Source: Phymorhynchus buccinoides
Taxonomy: Eukaryota > Mollusca > Gastropoda > Neogastropoda > Raphitomidae
DNA length: 64,000 bases
Direction: 5' to 3'
Assembly: GCA_017654935.2 (NCBI GenBank)
Contig: CM065680.1
Coordinates: 37,263,427-37,327,426 of the forward strand
Below the pieces are notes generated by a model. It was not told where the DNA came from, did no database searches, and worked only from the letters and a program-made list of their open reading frames with translations. Each line of letters starts with the position of its first letter. Within the stretch, counting starts at the first letter, position 1. Made by a program: the position numbers and the translations under genes. Positions 34,140 to 45,655 of this stretch are shown here, one piece after another.

Positions 34140-34315
34140 CAGTGGAACCTCCCTTATAAGACTTCCCATTATAAGACCCCCTCCCATATAAGACCTACTT
34201 GTCCGAGACATTGCCCTTCTTTGTAAGTATTAAAATTACCTCCCTTATAAGACCCCTCCCTTATAAGACCTCATTTTGGATGATTTTTTAAGGTCTTATA
34301 AGGGAGGGTCCTCTG
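34140..34315. mobile_element. pogo-like MITE, 'CTTATAAGACC' subfamily, uninterrupted copy
   Basis: TA-flanked, beginning CAGTGGAACCTCCCTTATAA and ending TTATAAGGGAGGGTCCTCTG. It serves as the empty-site reference for the interrupted copy at 55837-57368. Confidence 0.75.
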
Positions 34316-34440
34316 TATCATAATTTGAAAAGCTAAATATCATGTAACATTTGACATCAGGGTGCCCACAGATATTTATTTATTCATTTATTAAGAAAAT
34401 TTACATAGCGCATACCTTTAAGCTCTATGCGCTTTATATA

Positions 34441-35165
34441 TACTAGTGCAACGCCCCGTACTGGTAACGCCTAGTACAGGTAACGCCAAGTACCGGTAAC
34501 GCTGAGTACCAGTTTCGCCGGGTCCGCAAAATATTATATTTTTACTTTTGTGGCTGAAAACCCAATTTTTAGACCCCTACCACTTTCAAGGCCTACCGAT
34601 CTCCATGACCTTGACCTTGATCAGTATGCAATGATCAGAACAAACATATGTCAAAGTACCTACATGCCAAGATTGAAGTCCCTAAGACCAACGGTGTGGA
34701 CGTTACAGCCCCTTAAAGATTTTCGGTTGTGAAGGTCATACGCCAAGGTGAAGGTCACGACGGTGATAATTTATGCGCGGATGCCTTCCTCTCATGGTGA
34801 CACGCCACCACACAAAATTGGAAACGATTCGGTGAAGCGGTTCGGAAGATATGCGTGGGGCAGAAAACCCCAATTATTAGACCCATACCACTTTCAAGGC
34901 ATACCGACCTCCCTGACCTTGACCTTCATCAGTACGCCATCATCAGAACGGCCATAAGCGAAAGTACCTCCATGCCAAGTTTCATGACTCCAGGACCTGC
35001 GGTGTGGAAGTTATGGTCCCTTAACGATTTTGGGTTTTCAAGGTCATACACCAAGGTCAAGGTCAAAGCGGCGAAAAGTTTCGTGCGGATGCCTTCCTCT
35101 CATAGGGACACACCACCACACAAAATGTGAAGTGATTCGGTCAAGCGGTTCAGGAGATCCTTGGG
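34441..35165 (+). repeat. Dispersed repeat: 16-bp minisatellite head plus two 305-bp tandem monomers
   Basis: It starts CTAGTGCAACGCC followed by four to five 16-bp units (GCCNAGTACCGGTAAC) to about 34520. Two diverged tandem monomers follow (about 34551-34856 and 34857-35160). Each contains ACCACTTTCAAGGC, TGACCTTGACCTT, GGATGCCTTCCTCTCAT and GATTCGGTNAAGCGGTTC. The monomers resemble the non-coding ends of RTE-type LINEs. The heads recur at 41352 and 50419. Confidence 0.6.
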
Positions 35166-35284
35166 ACAGACAGAAAAGAACAACAAACAAACAAACAGGA
35201 AACAAACCTGAACGAAAACTTACTCCTTTGCGATCGTAGATTGGCAAAGGACAAAAACAGAAAAAAGAACTGAAAGCCAACTTA

Positions 35285-35412
35285 GTTCGGCCTTTCGGCA
35301 TGTGGGGCATTTGTAAATACAAAGATTGCGGGAACAATACTGGAGGCAATGCCCGGAGGCAGTGCTAAACCAGTAAAGTCCCGATTTTTTAATAATACAG
35401 ATACGTGTAGTG
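35285..35412 (-). repeat. SINE-like repeat, family S1, copy 1
   Basis: Plus strand reads GGGGCATTTGTAAATACAAAG, ATACTGGAGGCAATGCCCGG and CCAGTAAAGTCCCGA. Other copies are at 40288-40445, 44159-44355, 48372-48425 (part) and 58733-58925. Confidence 0.65.
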
Positions 35413-35869
35413 TCATCCCCTTGTAATCTCCACTGCCCCCCCACCATCCCTCCGCCAATCAAAACTGTCACTCCAATTTTTAGATCTCTTGTACAGGCCT
35501 ACAGTACAGCCCCAACCCCGTGTCTTTTCTTCCCCTTTCCCCTTTCAACATTGGTTACAAAATATTCAAATTAACACCATCTCTTGCATGCATTGGTTCA
35601 AAAATAATTTGAAGTAACCCTGTCTCTTGCAAGCATCGGATGAAAAAAATAATCTGAATTAGCCCTCTCTCTTGCATGCAACCTCAAAATGTAACCATTA
35701 ACCTCTTCTCTTGCTCGCAATCTCAAAATTACCGCCCTTGCTCACCAGCCTGATCTCATGGTATCATAGAATATATTATATAATATCCTGGCACATCCCT
35801 GCAATTTTGTCTGTTTAAAGAAAGAAAGAAACTAGAGCACGAAAATGCTAGACTAAGCAGCCGCGTGGC

Positions 35870-36080
35870 AGCATTTTCGGCTCCAGTGACCTTGACCTTT
35901 GACCAATGACCTTCATCTTCAAACTTGGTCTAGATCTCCTAAATATCCGCATGCACAATTTGAGGGTTCTATGCCCTTCCGTTCAAACGCTATCATGGTA
36001 ACTTAGATAGTCAGATAGATATAGCCAGGAACAAACATCACTGAAAACATTCAGCAGCTTTCGCTTCACAGCTACTGAAA
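35870..36080 (+). repeat. LINE-tail-like fragment
   Basis: CAGTGACCTTGACCTTTGAC and following sequence resembles the non-coding end of RTE/CR1-type LINEs. Fragmentary. Confidence 0.35.
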
Positions 36081-36175
36081 AAGCATTACCGGTACCATGG
36101 GCCACTGGTGTTTTATAGGTCCGTTTCTATATATTTCTCTAGCAGCCTCCTTATTAATCTGAGCCCTTGTAAAAG

Positions 36176-36377
36176 AATGGGAGACTTAGTGGGATTTTTT
36201 TCACGCCAGGTGTCGTGACACTCGAGAGGGGCTTATCACGCTATATTCTTAGTTGGGCGTAGTGAGAGAGAGAGAGAGAGGGTTGGACTGCTCTCTATCT
36301 CTCTTTATCCCCAACTAAGAATATAGAGGGGATTAGCCCCACTCTGGCGTGAAAAAAATCCCACTAAGTCTCCCATT
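36176..36377. mobile_element. Fold-back element with central (GA)n
   Basis: AATGGGAGACTTAGTGGGAT and its complement form inverted ends. Inner inverted blocks are TTTTTTTCACGCCAG/CTGGCGTGAAAAAAA and TATATTCTTAGTTGGG/CCCAACTAAGAATATA. A short GA run sits in the centre. Confidence 0.7.
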
Positions 36378-36393
36378 ACCAGTACATAAAATA

Positions 36394-36570
36394 CAGTGGA
36401 AATCGGCTAAGTTGAAATTGGAGGGACCAAAATCTTATTTTGAGACAGCTAATATTTTGAGTTAAAAAAAGACTTTTCAACATAAAGATTATTAAACTGG
36501 GACCCAAACATTATTGTGAGTTATCCAGTGTTTTTGAGTTACCCGTGTTTGAGTTATCAGGATTCCACTG
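36394..36570. mobile_element. pogo-like MITE, 'ACTCAAAAT' subfamily, copy 2
   Basis: TA-flanked, from CAGTGGAAATCGGC to GGATTCCACTG. It is the inverse of the element at 22178-22349. Confidence 0.7.
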
Positions 36571-36737
36571 TATGCATACAGTTTGTAAACACTGTTTTTG
36601 TCAATGCTGTGTACTCACATTCAATCTGTTTTGTTTCAAAACATTTTTGTCAATCCTATAAATACAGCAATTTTGCAATATTTATTTTACATTAATATTC
36701 ACAATTAAATGTAATCAAAATGTAAATATCTGAAACA

Positions 36738-36800
<63 letters not shown>

Positions 36801-36949
36801 CCAGAATGAATCGAACAGGGAGAAACCCCAAAAAACTGCACTTGCTAGCAATTTAGCATTGCACATTATTCCGCACCACCACAACCCTTCTCCCCTCCCC
36901 CTCCCTATAATCATTAGTAGAACTAAACTTCCAGTGCCAAAGCTCCTTT

Positions 36950-37012
<63 letters not shown>

Positions 37013-37016
37013 GTCA

Positions 37017-37066
<50 letters not shown>

Positions 37067-37110
37067 GCATGCACACACACTCTCTCTCTCTCTAAATTCA
37101 CACACACACA

Positions 37111-37170
<60 letters not shown>

Positions 37171-37200
37171 CGCACGCGCGCACACACACACACACACTCT
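36738..37200. repeat. Compound (CA)n and (CT)n microsatellites
   Basis: (CA)n 36738-36798, (CT)n about 36947-37008, and CA/CT compounds to 37200, separated by about 150 bases of ordinary sequence. Confidence 0.95.
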
Positions 37201-37450
37201 CTCTCAGCAGCTTGTCGCCTGTCAGGACAAAGTCTCTTTTCCTTTCCTCCTCCTTTCACTATCAGCCAGTCATTGAGAAAAAACACCACCACCCCCTCCC
37301 CACCCCTCCCTCCCTTCCAGACATTGCCCCCCTCCCCTTCCCCTTTACTTCCTGTTTACCCCAGCGGATCCCATCAGCCTGGCTGCCTCTGTGAACTGGA
37401 GGCTGGCATCGATTTCTCCATTAGCATAGCACAGCTAGCATAGCAGGCCA

Positions 37451-37660
37451 GTGTGGCATTCTCAAAATGGATTTATTCTCAACATGTCTGCGCATGTGCG
37501 AAGTCGATCATGACGTATCCTTAAACTTTATCTTTTGTGTATTCGACACTAAATTGACCCTAAACCTACCCCTACCCCTATTCCTAAACATAACCCTATC
37601 CCTAACTCTTCGCACATGCGCAGACATGTTGAGAACAAATCCGTTTTGAGATCGCCACAC
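37451..37660. mobile_element. TIR element with telomere-like core
   Basis: About 50-bp inverted ends: GTGTGGCATTCTCAAAATGG and TTTTGAGATCGCCACAC, with TCAACATGTCTGCGCATGTG and its complement inside. The core has CCCTAAACCTACCCCTACCC and CCCTATCCCTAAC, degenerate telomere-type repeats. Note the same telomere-like content in the unrelated fold-back at 5851-6251. Confidence 0.7.
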
Positions 37661-37845
37661 CGGGCAGACACACATCAAGGGAAGCACCACGGCATAGTAC
37701 ATGCAAACACGTACGAGGACAAAGCAGCAGAATCACTGTCCGACCCCCTTCTTAAGTTCTTTAATTCTTGGCAGCCTCCAATGATTTTTATCAAAGTAAT
37801 ATCAGCCTCACTCACCCCCCCCCCCCTTAACCTACTCCACCCCTC

Positions 37846-38075
37846 ACCCATTATCACCTCATCCCAAAGCACACAGTGGCACACATGCGCGCACATGTGA
37901 GCATACATACACAAACAAAGAGCAGGCATGCACGCATGCGTGTAACCCACTCAATCCCTCACCCATTATCAACTCATCCCAAAGCACACAGTGGCACACA
38001 TGCGCGCACATGTAAGCGTACATACACAGACACAGAGCAAGCATGCACGCATGCGTGCATGCACACATATGACAC
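37846..38075. repeat. 115-bp tandem duplication
   Basis: The unit starting ACCCATTATCACCTCATCCC at 37846 repeats at 37961 with few changes. Both copies contain GTGGCACACATGCGCGCACA. Confidence 0.8.
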
Positions 38076-40285
38076 GCACACACACTGACGCACATGTAAG
38101 TACGCCAGCAAAAAGAGAAGAGAGAGAGACAGACTGACAGAGACAGGGACATATAGAGACAAACAGACAGACAGGGCTTAGGGGACACAGAGAAAGAGTT
38201 TTTCTCCCACCCTGACTCCATCCTTGGATGCTCCCTCCACACACACCAAAATCTCTCCCACTCCACCCTACCCCATGCCCACCTTACAAATCACGCCATG
38301 TCAACCTTGCCTCTGGCACAGTTAGTGCGATCGAGGTCTTTGCCCTTTACGTCATCATTGTCTACAGACTAAGTAAGGTTAAAAAAATGTTTTAAAAAGA
38401 AACACTTTTGTCTTCGCCTCTTTTGTGATACAAGTTATTACATTATTAATCATTTATCCCTTTTCGATTGTGTTCTTTGAACCTGTTAGCATTGTCAGCA
38501 CTGCTTTGTTGTTGTTTTGCTTTGCTTTCTTTTATTAAAATTACTTTTGAATTACCCATACAAAAGTTCGCAATTTTTAAAGTCTCCTGCGTATTCATTG
38601 AAGCTAATGTGTTCTGTTCTTTACACCTATTGTTTCTGCCTATTGATATAGTAGGCCCCCATTTCTGTACAATGCGATGTTGATTTTTTTGAAGTTTCTT
38701 ATGTGAGTAGGGCTTATTCATTGTAGTTTGGTATTTACAGTATTGTAATGTTGATGTACAGTGCTCTGCCAGCTCCCTGCAAAGGGATTAGAGTGCTATA
38801 TAAATATCCATAATTATTGTCATTATTATTATTGTGGTAAAACAAAAGCTATATATACATCCAAATGGCCATTAAGAAATTAAATGGATATCAAAATGAT
38901 TTTTATTTAGATTTTCAACTGACTTTACACAATCAAATATTTACACAATCAAATGGGTGCACTACATACCTGCATGCATGTGAATCCAAATCCAAATCAT
39001 CTTTATTATCTCATTACAGAGAAATTGCAGCCAGGTGCACATAAGAAAAACAACAATAAACGCATTTATCAACAACAAAGAATATGAACTAATAACTAAA
39101 TAACACTGCAATGTTGTATTGTAATTAACACATACACACACACACACTTTAGATCTTTCTAGATTGTAAAGCTACCCTGAATCTTTTATGGACACTACTT
39201 TGATAACAGAAAGTGAATAAAATTCTGAAAATAAGAGAGTAGTGAAAGAGCATGGGAAAATGACAGGCGTGAAGGAGGGGAGGCATTGACGTCACATCGG
39301 ACTAAAAGAGAAAAATAATAAAAAAGAATAAGAAAAAAGCCTGGAGGATAAGTAAAGTGCAGAGCAGGGAACGTTTCTGACGGGGACACAACCCCTCCCC
39401 CTCCCCCTCCAACCCATCTCTCTCTCTCGTAAGTTTCATCTACTAGTTCCATTGACGAAGAGGCGACGACCGTGCCGCCGCCAACTCAGCAAGCAGTTTT
39501 CACTGCTAACCCAGTTTCCAGAGAGAGAAAATCAATGGGCTGTCAAACCCAATCCCCGGCCTTCCGACGTGTCAACGTCAGGTCAATATATGAGCTGGTG
39601 CAGAGAATGCCAGCCGAGCGAGTGAAAAAGAAAGTAGGGCAAATAATCATGCGCTGGGTGGGTGAATGGAGGGTGGAAAGGAAAACAATAAACAACAGAA
39701 AGGAGGGGAGGGGGTAGAAGACAAAGTGAATGTAAAAGATGAGCCCAGATGTTGCATTTTCAAGCAATAGCATACATGTGCAAGGCACATTCATGATAAT
39801 CAGTGATTAAGAATGTCATGTATAGTATAGTATAGTATAGTGTGGGACTGGCTCAAGCCTAAGCCTCGCGGCTTATAAACGTCCGTTCATTGACACTGTT
39901 TTGTTTGCATAAGCATGCCTTTTAAAAATTATGATTGTATTCAATCATCATGTTAAAAAAATAGTTGACTAAAATTTTCATCTTTGTCAAGATTTTTGAA
40001 GGTATTTAGTGTTTATGTATACATAAATTATTATGAACAAAGACAATCTTAAATGATAACTGCAATTGATGTATCATTTTAATAATTCAGTGGATATCCT
40101 GGTTTATTCTACTATATCAGGTTCATTTTGTGATTTTTTTTTTGTAATGTAGTTTTAGAACATTCTCAGCTTGAAACTGAACAACAAATTGAACAATGCA
40201 AAATTGAGTGACATATTGTTAAATTAACCCTTGAGTTTAAATTTTGACTCAGTTTCTGAAAAGTCAACCACCATACATCATCAGG
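38076..40285. other. Intergenic DNA, no gene supported
   Basis: It holds short LINE-tail-like sequence near 38790-38835 (TGCTATATAAATATCC then ATTATT runs) and the inverted SINE-like tail at 39838-39900. A locally GC-richer stretch at 39450-39610 has a short open frame without recognised homology. Confidence 0.4.
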
Positions 40286-40287
40286 TA

Positions 40288-40445
40288 TTAGATATCTGTA
40301 TTGCTAAAAAAATTGGGACTTTACTGGTGTTGCACTGCCTCCGGGCATTGCCTCCAGGATCGTTTCCCACCATCTTTATGTAGATCTACTAATGTCCCAT
40401 GTGTCTGTTCCAGACCGAAGGACGTTAAACATATTTTCATTCATT
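40288..40445 (+). repeat. SINE-like repeat, family S1, copy 2
   Basis: Contains GGGACTTTACTGGTGTTGCA, TGCCTCCGGGCATTGCC and AAGGACGTTAAACATATTTT. The TTAAACATTTTC-type end is common in mollusc retroposons. Confidence 0.65.
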
Positions 40446-41350
40446 CATCATCAGGTCTTTATTTGAAAGACCACTGGGCAAATCAGAAGAAAATATAGAC
40501 CTGCATGTGAAACACAACACATTTGGTTATACACTTTGTGCTCATTTTCGTGTCTAATTATAATATGCATACAGATATCAACAAAAGCTTAGTAACTCTT
40601 CTTCACAAGACCGCAAAACCAAAATGACTGATTTTATTTTTTATACACATTTAAATCAGTTATTTGTGCACCTAATACTGGGGTACTAAAATGTCATTGC
40701 ATTCGTGTTATTACTTTTGAAGCATTTGCTCCACAAGTAACATTACCCCCTAAGTTAACAATCACAAATCACAGCCACTCAAAATTGGTCAAAATCAGGT
40801 TGTCCACCCAAACAGCAATAAGCTGTAGTCATGTAGGCGCAGTTCCTCCGGGCTTCCTTAACAACTTAGGGGGTTAATGAGACATTGTGTAAATCACTTG
40901 CCTTGCCAAGAACAGTGGACACACCCAATTGTGACCTGTTTTGAGTACCATACTTTTGTGACTTTCAAATTTGGTGGTGGAGTTGTTTGTTGAGCCACTG
41001 TATCTAAAGAAATAACACGAATACAATAAAATTTGAGATTTGAGTACACACATTATTGCATTACTTAACAGAAAAATTTGAGATGATTTGATTAATTAAG
41101 CCATCTTTCTTTTGTGCGCTTGTGAATAAGTGGTACTTAACTTTTGTTGAGTAGTATATTTCTGCACTTTCTTCAGAGAACTCTTTCGTCCTCAAACTAA
41201 AGTCGTATTAGATATTTAATAAACTCAATGAGAATTATCTTTATTTCATTACCTGAAAGTGAAACCATCCCAACAAATTGAAATTTCATCATGATCAGTC
41301 CTGCAGTTAAAGCTGTAGTGATTGGAACACATTTTTGCTTAGTAAATTAT
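40446..41350. other. AT-rich intergenic DNA, nothing recognised
   Basis: No coding or repeat structure supported. Confidence 0.4.
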
Positions 41351-41351
41351 A

Positions 41352-42262
41352 CAGACTAGGGCAACGCCTAGTACCAGTAACGCCGAGTACCGGTTACGCC
41401 TAGTACCGGTAACGCCAAGTACCGGTAATGCTGAGTACCGGTTTCGCCGGGTCCGCGAAATATTATATTATTACTTTTGTCTCTCTCCCTCCTTCTATTT
41501 TCTTCTCTCATCCTGTTCTACTCCCCCCCCGCACCCCCCACCCCCCGCACCCCAACCATCCCCCACCCCACCCATCCCCACCCCCACCTCCCTACTCCCC
41601 ACCCCATACACACGCTCACACGTTAACCTCATAGTGAACGGCAATTAGGTGGAAGCCAATAGCCGTGAATAGCGGGATGTTGGTACCTCGGTAAAGTAAT
41701 CTCCGCTCTTCAACCGTCTTGTTGGCCGCTTGCGGGCAGCAGCGAGTTGCTTGTGTGTAAAGTGTTGATTGAAATTAGCGTCCGTTCTGGGTCCGCGCAA
41801 ATGTAAATTGGATCCTATCGCGCGCGTTTATGAATGGATGCTGTTGAAATTTTGCACCAAGATAGTCACTATCCCTGGTCATGCACGTTCCAAATTTCGG
41901 GTCTGGTTTCGCCGCGGTTTGTGAAAAGGTGAAGCGGCGCATATCGCACGCATTACTAAATCGATTTGCTTCCAGTTTGGAACACAGATAGTCACTGTCC
42001 CCGGTCATCTACCGTCCAAATTTGAAGGCAATCCGTCCAGAAATACTGGAGAGACGGGCGCCGAGAGGCCGGTGGATACGCATTTCGCGCATTTGCCAAA
42101 CCGCACAAATGACACGGCCACCTTGGTTGCTGTTGCCATCGCCAAAGTTAGGGCTGATAGCAAATTTGAAGCGATTCGGTCGAAAAACGGCGGAGTTATA
42201 AGGCCCATTCTGTGTTCCACACTGACACACACACACGGACACACAGTTGGCGTTTAATATGA
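41352..42262 (+). repeat. Dispersed repeat with 16-bp minisatellite head, long copy
   Basis: It starts GACTAGGGCAACGCC, then five 16-bp units (GCCNAGTACCGGTAAC) to about 41445. A GC-rich body follows with paired AGATAGTCACTNTCCC blocks (about 41863 and 41985), AAACGGCGGAGTTATAAGGC and a CA-rich run. It ends CAGTTGGCGTTTAATATGAT. The whole resembles a non-autonomous RTE-type retroposon. The copy at 50419-50893 shares both ends but lacks the middle. Frames read through it are not genes. Confidence 0.6.
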
Positions 42263-42788
42263 TGTACATACAGAAACTGAGAAAGATTGCCATGTGCGCA
42301 CAGACAGACAGAAGTGCCCTGGAGAGAAACACAAATCCTTATTCAACTAACAAAGTACTGTTGCTTAAATTATAATCTGGATATATAAAAATGTGTCGCT
42401 GTACACTGGACTCTCTTACTGTCTTAGACTTATGCTCCCTTTTTTAAACATTATTCTCACTCACTCTCTCTCTCTGTTGGGAGAATGCAGGTGTAGACGT
42501 TTATGTGTTTGAATGTGAGTGTGCATTTGTGTGGGCGTGCGTGTGTGCGTGCGTGCGTGCGTGCGTGTGTGTGTGTGTGTGTGTGTGTGTATACATGTGT
42601 GTGCATACATGTACGCATCCGCGGCGCGCATGCATATATGTGAATGTGTGTCTGCAAGTCTGAGTATGTATGTGTGTAAAAGACTTAAGAGAGAGTTTGA
42701 TTCTGAAAGAGTGACAGAAAAAGAAACAGAGACAGAGAGATAGACAAAGAGAGAGACAGAGACTGTATAAGTGATGCGTCAGTGCATA
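42263..42788. other. Microsatellite-rich intergenic DNA
   Basis: TG/CG dinucleotide repeats at about 42535-42605 and GA-rich sequence at about 42715-42765. No gene. Confidence 0.6.
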
Positions 42789-43809
42789 TGTTATGCCCAA
42801 TCCACGAAATTGCTTATTTCATGAAATGGGCAAGTCCATTTCATGAAATGGGCAAATCTTGTGTACAAGAAAATATTTTTCTGGCATGTATGTTAGAACA
42901 AATCCGTGAAATTGCCTATTTCATGAAATGGGCAAAATGGTTTGCCCAGTTCATAAAATGGACAATGTACAGCAGATTTTTGCATTCCCATTCAGACAGC
43001 TAATAAGATTCAACAGTAGCAACATTTTCTATAATGTATTTTCAACCTAATCTACCCCCCTTACTGAGTGCTGATCTAAGGCATGTGTGAGACTCATATT
43101 TTTATAATTATTTTCAGAATGTAATCTACCCCCCCCCCCCCCCCCTTTTACTGAGTGCTGATCTAGGGCATGTATGAACCTCATATTTTTATAATTCTTT
43201 CAAGAATGTTGAAATAAATTAAATCTGAATAAAGATTTCGGTCCCATTTTCTGGGCTGTACAGATGTGTTGCTCCCACGCCGCTCATTCCGAGTCCCAAC
43301 TCGCAGCCAAATCCCAGACCATCAGGTCGCAGAATCCGTGATCAGCAATCCATGGGGAGCAAAGCTATGTTAGGCCATCAGGAGGCAACCAATTGAGGAG
43401 ACACTGCACTACTGCTGAATCACAGTGTAGATCAGTCACACAGTGGAGCCTGTTTTCAGGACACCAATTACTAAAACCTACTAGCGACAATAATGTCTTA
43501 GTCGTGGAGCCACCGTGAGTTAGGTCTTCCCCTGAGGGCACCACCATGACCATCCACAGACAACTCCCCAGAACATAATGATCCCCATGACTTTGATCCG
43601 AACTCTCCAATGGCATAGAATGGATTAGAAATTGAAACTGAGGTCACCATGAGAGCAAGGCGTGCGGGCCACAGAATTTGAGACATATTTTTCTTTGATG
43701 ATTGATGGAAATGAGGCGGATGACTATGATGATGATGATGCTATGGAGTTTGATATCGGTCTGAAACTATGTGCCAGGGTTGTACTCTACACTGCATTTC
43801 CTTTTCCTT

Positions 43810-44150
43810 TCGGAGTGTGGCTGCCCACGTGGAGGGGTAATCAAAAATGACCACACACATAATGTTCTCGTCCCTAGCTGATGCATTTGTACCATAGTGT
43901 TTCAAGTGCTTCGGCTTTTGGGATAATCCCTGGAGTCTTTTAGCCTGGGTACGACAGCAACAAGAGCAACAAACACTCTCAGAGTCGCAACCGTTAAGGG
44001 GATGAAGATCGACTGCGTGGTTTCAGTCTTCCCATTGAGCCCATAGCCACTCGCTCTGGTTAGGAATTGGTCCAGGAGCAAAAATAGCCCCTTGCCTCTG
44101 ATAGGATTCGAACTCGAAACCTCCCATTACACTTCAGCCCTGATCAATAG
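43810..44150 (-). repeat. SINE-like repeat, family S2, copy 2, with tRNA-like B box
   Basis: On the minus strand the sequence GAGTTCGAATCC (about 44104-44115) matches the RNA polymerase III B box, followed by the body shared with 32451-32575 and 52085-52260. No convincing A box is at the right distance, so the head is probably truncated. Confidence 0.55.
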
Positions 44151-44158
44151 CTGTGTGC

Positions 44159-44355
44159 GGTGAAAATGATGTTTTACGTCCTCTCGGTCATAGACACATA
44201 TGGGACATTTGTAAATACAAAGATGGTGGGAACAATACTGGCTGCAATGCCCAGAGGCAGTGCAACACCAGTAAAGTCCAGAGTTTTTAACAATATAGAT
44301 AGGTGTAGCGCTAACCATGCCTCTATTAAACCTCATCGGCTATGGTACTGCCACA
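44159..44355 (-). repeat. SINE-like repeat, family S1, copy 3
   Basis: An inverse copy of 58733-58925 over about 195 bp, from the GTCCTCTCGGTCATAGACAC end to CTCATCGGCTATGGTAC. Confidence 0.7.
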
Positions 44356-44730
44356 TGATGTACAATCATGTAGCTGTGTGCATGAGAATTGAAAACTTGT
44401 GCATGGCATTGCCCATTTCATGAAATAGGCAAACGGCTTGCCCATTTCATGAAATGAGCAATTTCAAGGATTGGGCGTAACACATACATACAATATGTTG
44501 GTGTGGGTGTATCTGTAGTGTATGGTCAAGTATTAATACTCCTTGCAATTTGTGATGTTATAACTTCAAAACAAAACAAAATCTAATTCACTTATTCAGT
44601 GTGGGTTGTGAAGTAAGGAAAGGTAACTCTCTCTCTGTAATTAACTCCCTTCACCAAAGTTATTTTCGGCACAAATTCGCCTAGCAAAGCATAAGCAACA
44701 GCCACATTGAGACAGACCCAGGTTCATCCT

Positions 44731-45120
44731 CAAAAAAGGATGACCCAGGTCTGCCTATATGACCATCACCCACACAGTACACAACAACAGTGGTGGAGAG
44801 AATTAGTGCACAAAAAAGGATGACCCAGGCCTGCCTATATGACCATCACCCACACAGTACACAACAACAGTGGTGGAGAGAATTAGTGCACAAAAAAGGA
44901 TGACCCAGGCCTGCCTATATGACCATCACCCATACAGTACACAACAACAGTGGTGGAGAGAATTAGTGCACAAAAAAGGATGACCCAGGCCTGCCTATAT
45001 GACCATCACCCATACAGTACACAACAACAGTGGTGGAGAGAATTAGTGCACAAAAAAGGATGACCCAGGACTGCCTATATGACCATCACCCATACAGTAC
45101 ACAACAACAGTGGTGGAGAT
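44731..45120. repeat. 80-bp minisatellite, about 4.9 units
   Basis: CAAAAAAGGATGACCCAGG starts units at 44731, 44811, 44891, 44971 and 45051, an exact 80-bp period. Units differ at only a few positions, so the array is young or homogenised. Confidence 0.95.
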
Positions 45121-45379
45121 AGTTTGTACACAAACAAATCAACATGGGTACATATATGCATATGTGTGCAAATAACATGGAGGAGAATATTAATATGCCC
45201 CAATATGCACATGTGCATTTGGGGGCATTAGCATGTCTGAGGTGTGACCGTACACACATAACTACTATAGTACTAAACTAGATAGAAGATCTGAAACTAC
45301 AAAAATCTAATTATCCTGATAATGACATCCTCTTCAATACAAGAAACAGAATACCCCGGTAGGCAAAGGGGTGTGGTCA

Positions 45380-45655
45380 CGTTTTGAGTGGGTGTAGCAA
45401 AGGCTGTGGTGGAGAGCGGAAAAAATAGGCAGAGGTTTGCACTGGCAGTTCCAAATTCAGGATCTGAATAGGTTGTGACATGTTGATCAAGAATATAATA
45501 CGGTTATGGGAGACCCTAGGCTTATTGTACATCATGGTATCCGCGAGAGGACAAATTTATGTTCGCGAAAGGACTTAACAAACGTCATTTCACACTTGTG
45601 TGCTTGTTTGTTTGTTGTACTGTCGATAGTTGTACATATACGAATAAAGAGAGGC
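45380..45655 (+). repeat. Dispersed repeat R3, copy 1
   Basis: TTCAGGATCTGAATAGGTTG, GGGAGACCCTAGGCTTATTG, TATCCGCGAGAGGACAAA and AAAGGACTTAACAAACGTCA recur in the same order at 60225-60430. Confidence 0.75.

Larger units (their letters stand above)
42789..44482. mobile_element. 1.7-kb non-autonomous TIR element with CATA duplication
   Basis: The ends TGTTATGCCCAATCC and GGATTGGGCGTAACA are inverted, and CATA flanks both sides (42785-42788 and 44483-44486). Each end is followed by subterminal repeats of the palindrome-like unit TTTCATGAAATGGGCAA: four or five on the left to about 42965, three on the right from about 44405. The interior holds other repeats (a family S2 copy at 43810-44150 and a family S1 copy at 44159-44355) and no transposase. 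The superfamily is not recognised; CATA alone is weak evidence for 4-bp target duplication. Confidence 0.6.

Noticed and set aside
39472..39717. Plus-strand frame of 81 codons in a GC-richer stretch
   Set aside because: No ATG at the start, no domain and no splice context; composition alone is insufficient.
42005..42332. Minus-strand frames over 41775-42332 and 50426-50868 as a gene pair
   Set aside because: The similarity is explained by two copies of the same non-coding dispersed repeat.
44731..45120. CRISPR array
   Set aside because: Units are contiguous 80-bp tandem repeats with no unique spacers, and the genome is eukaryotic.
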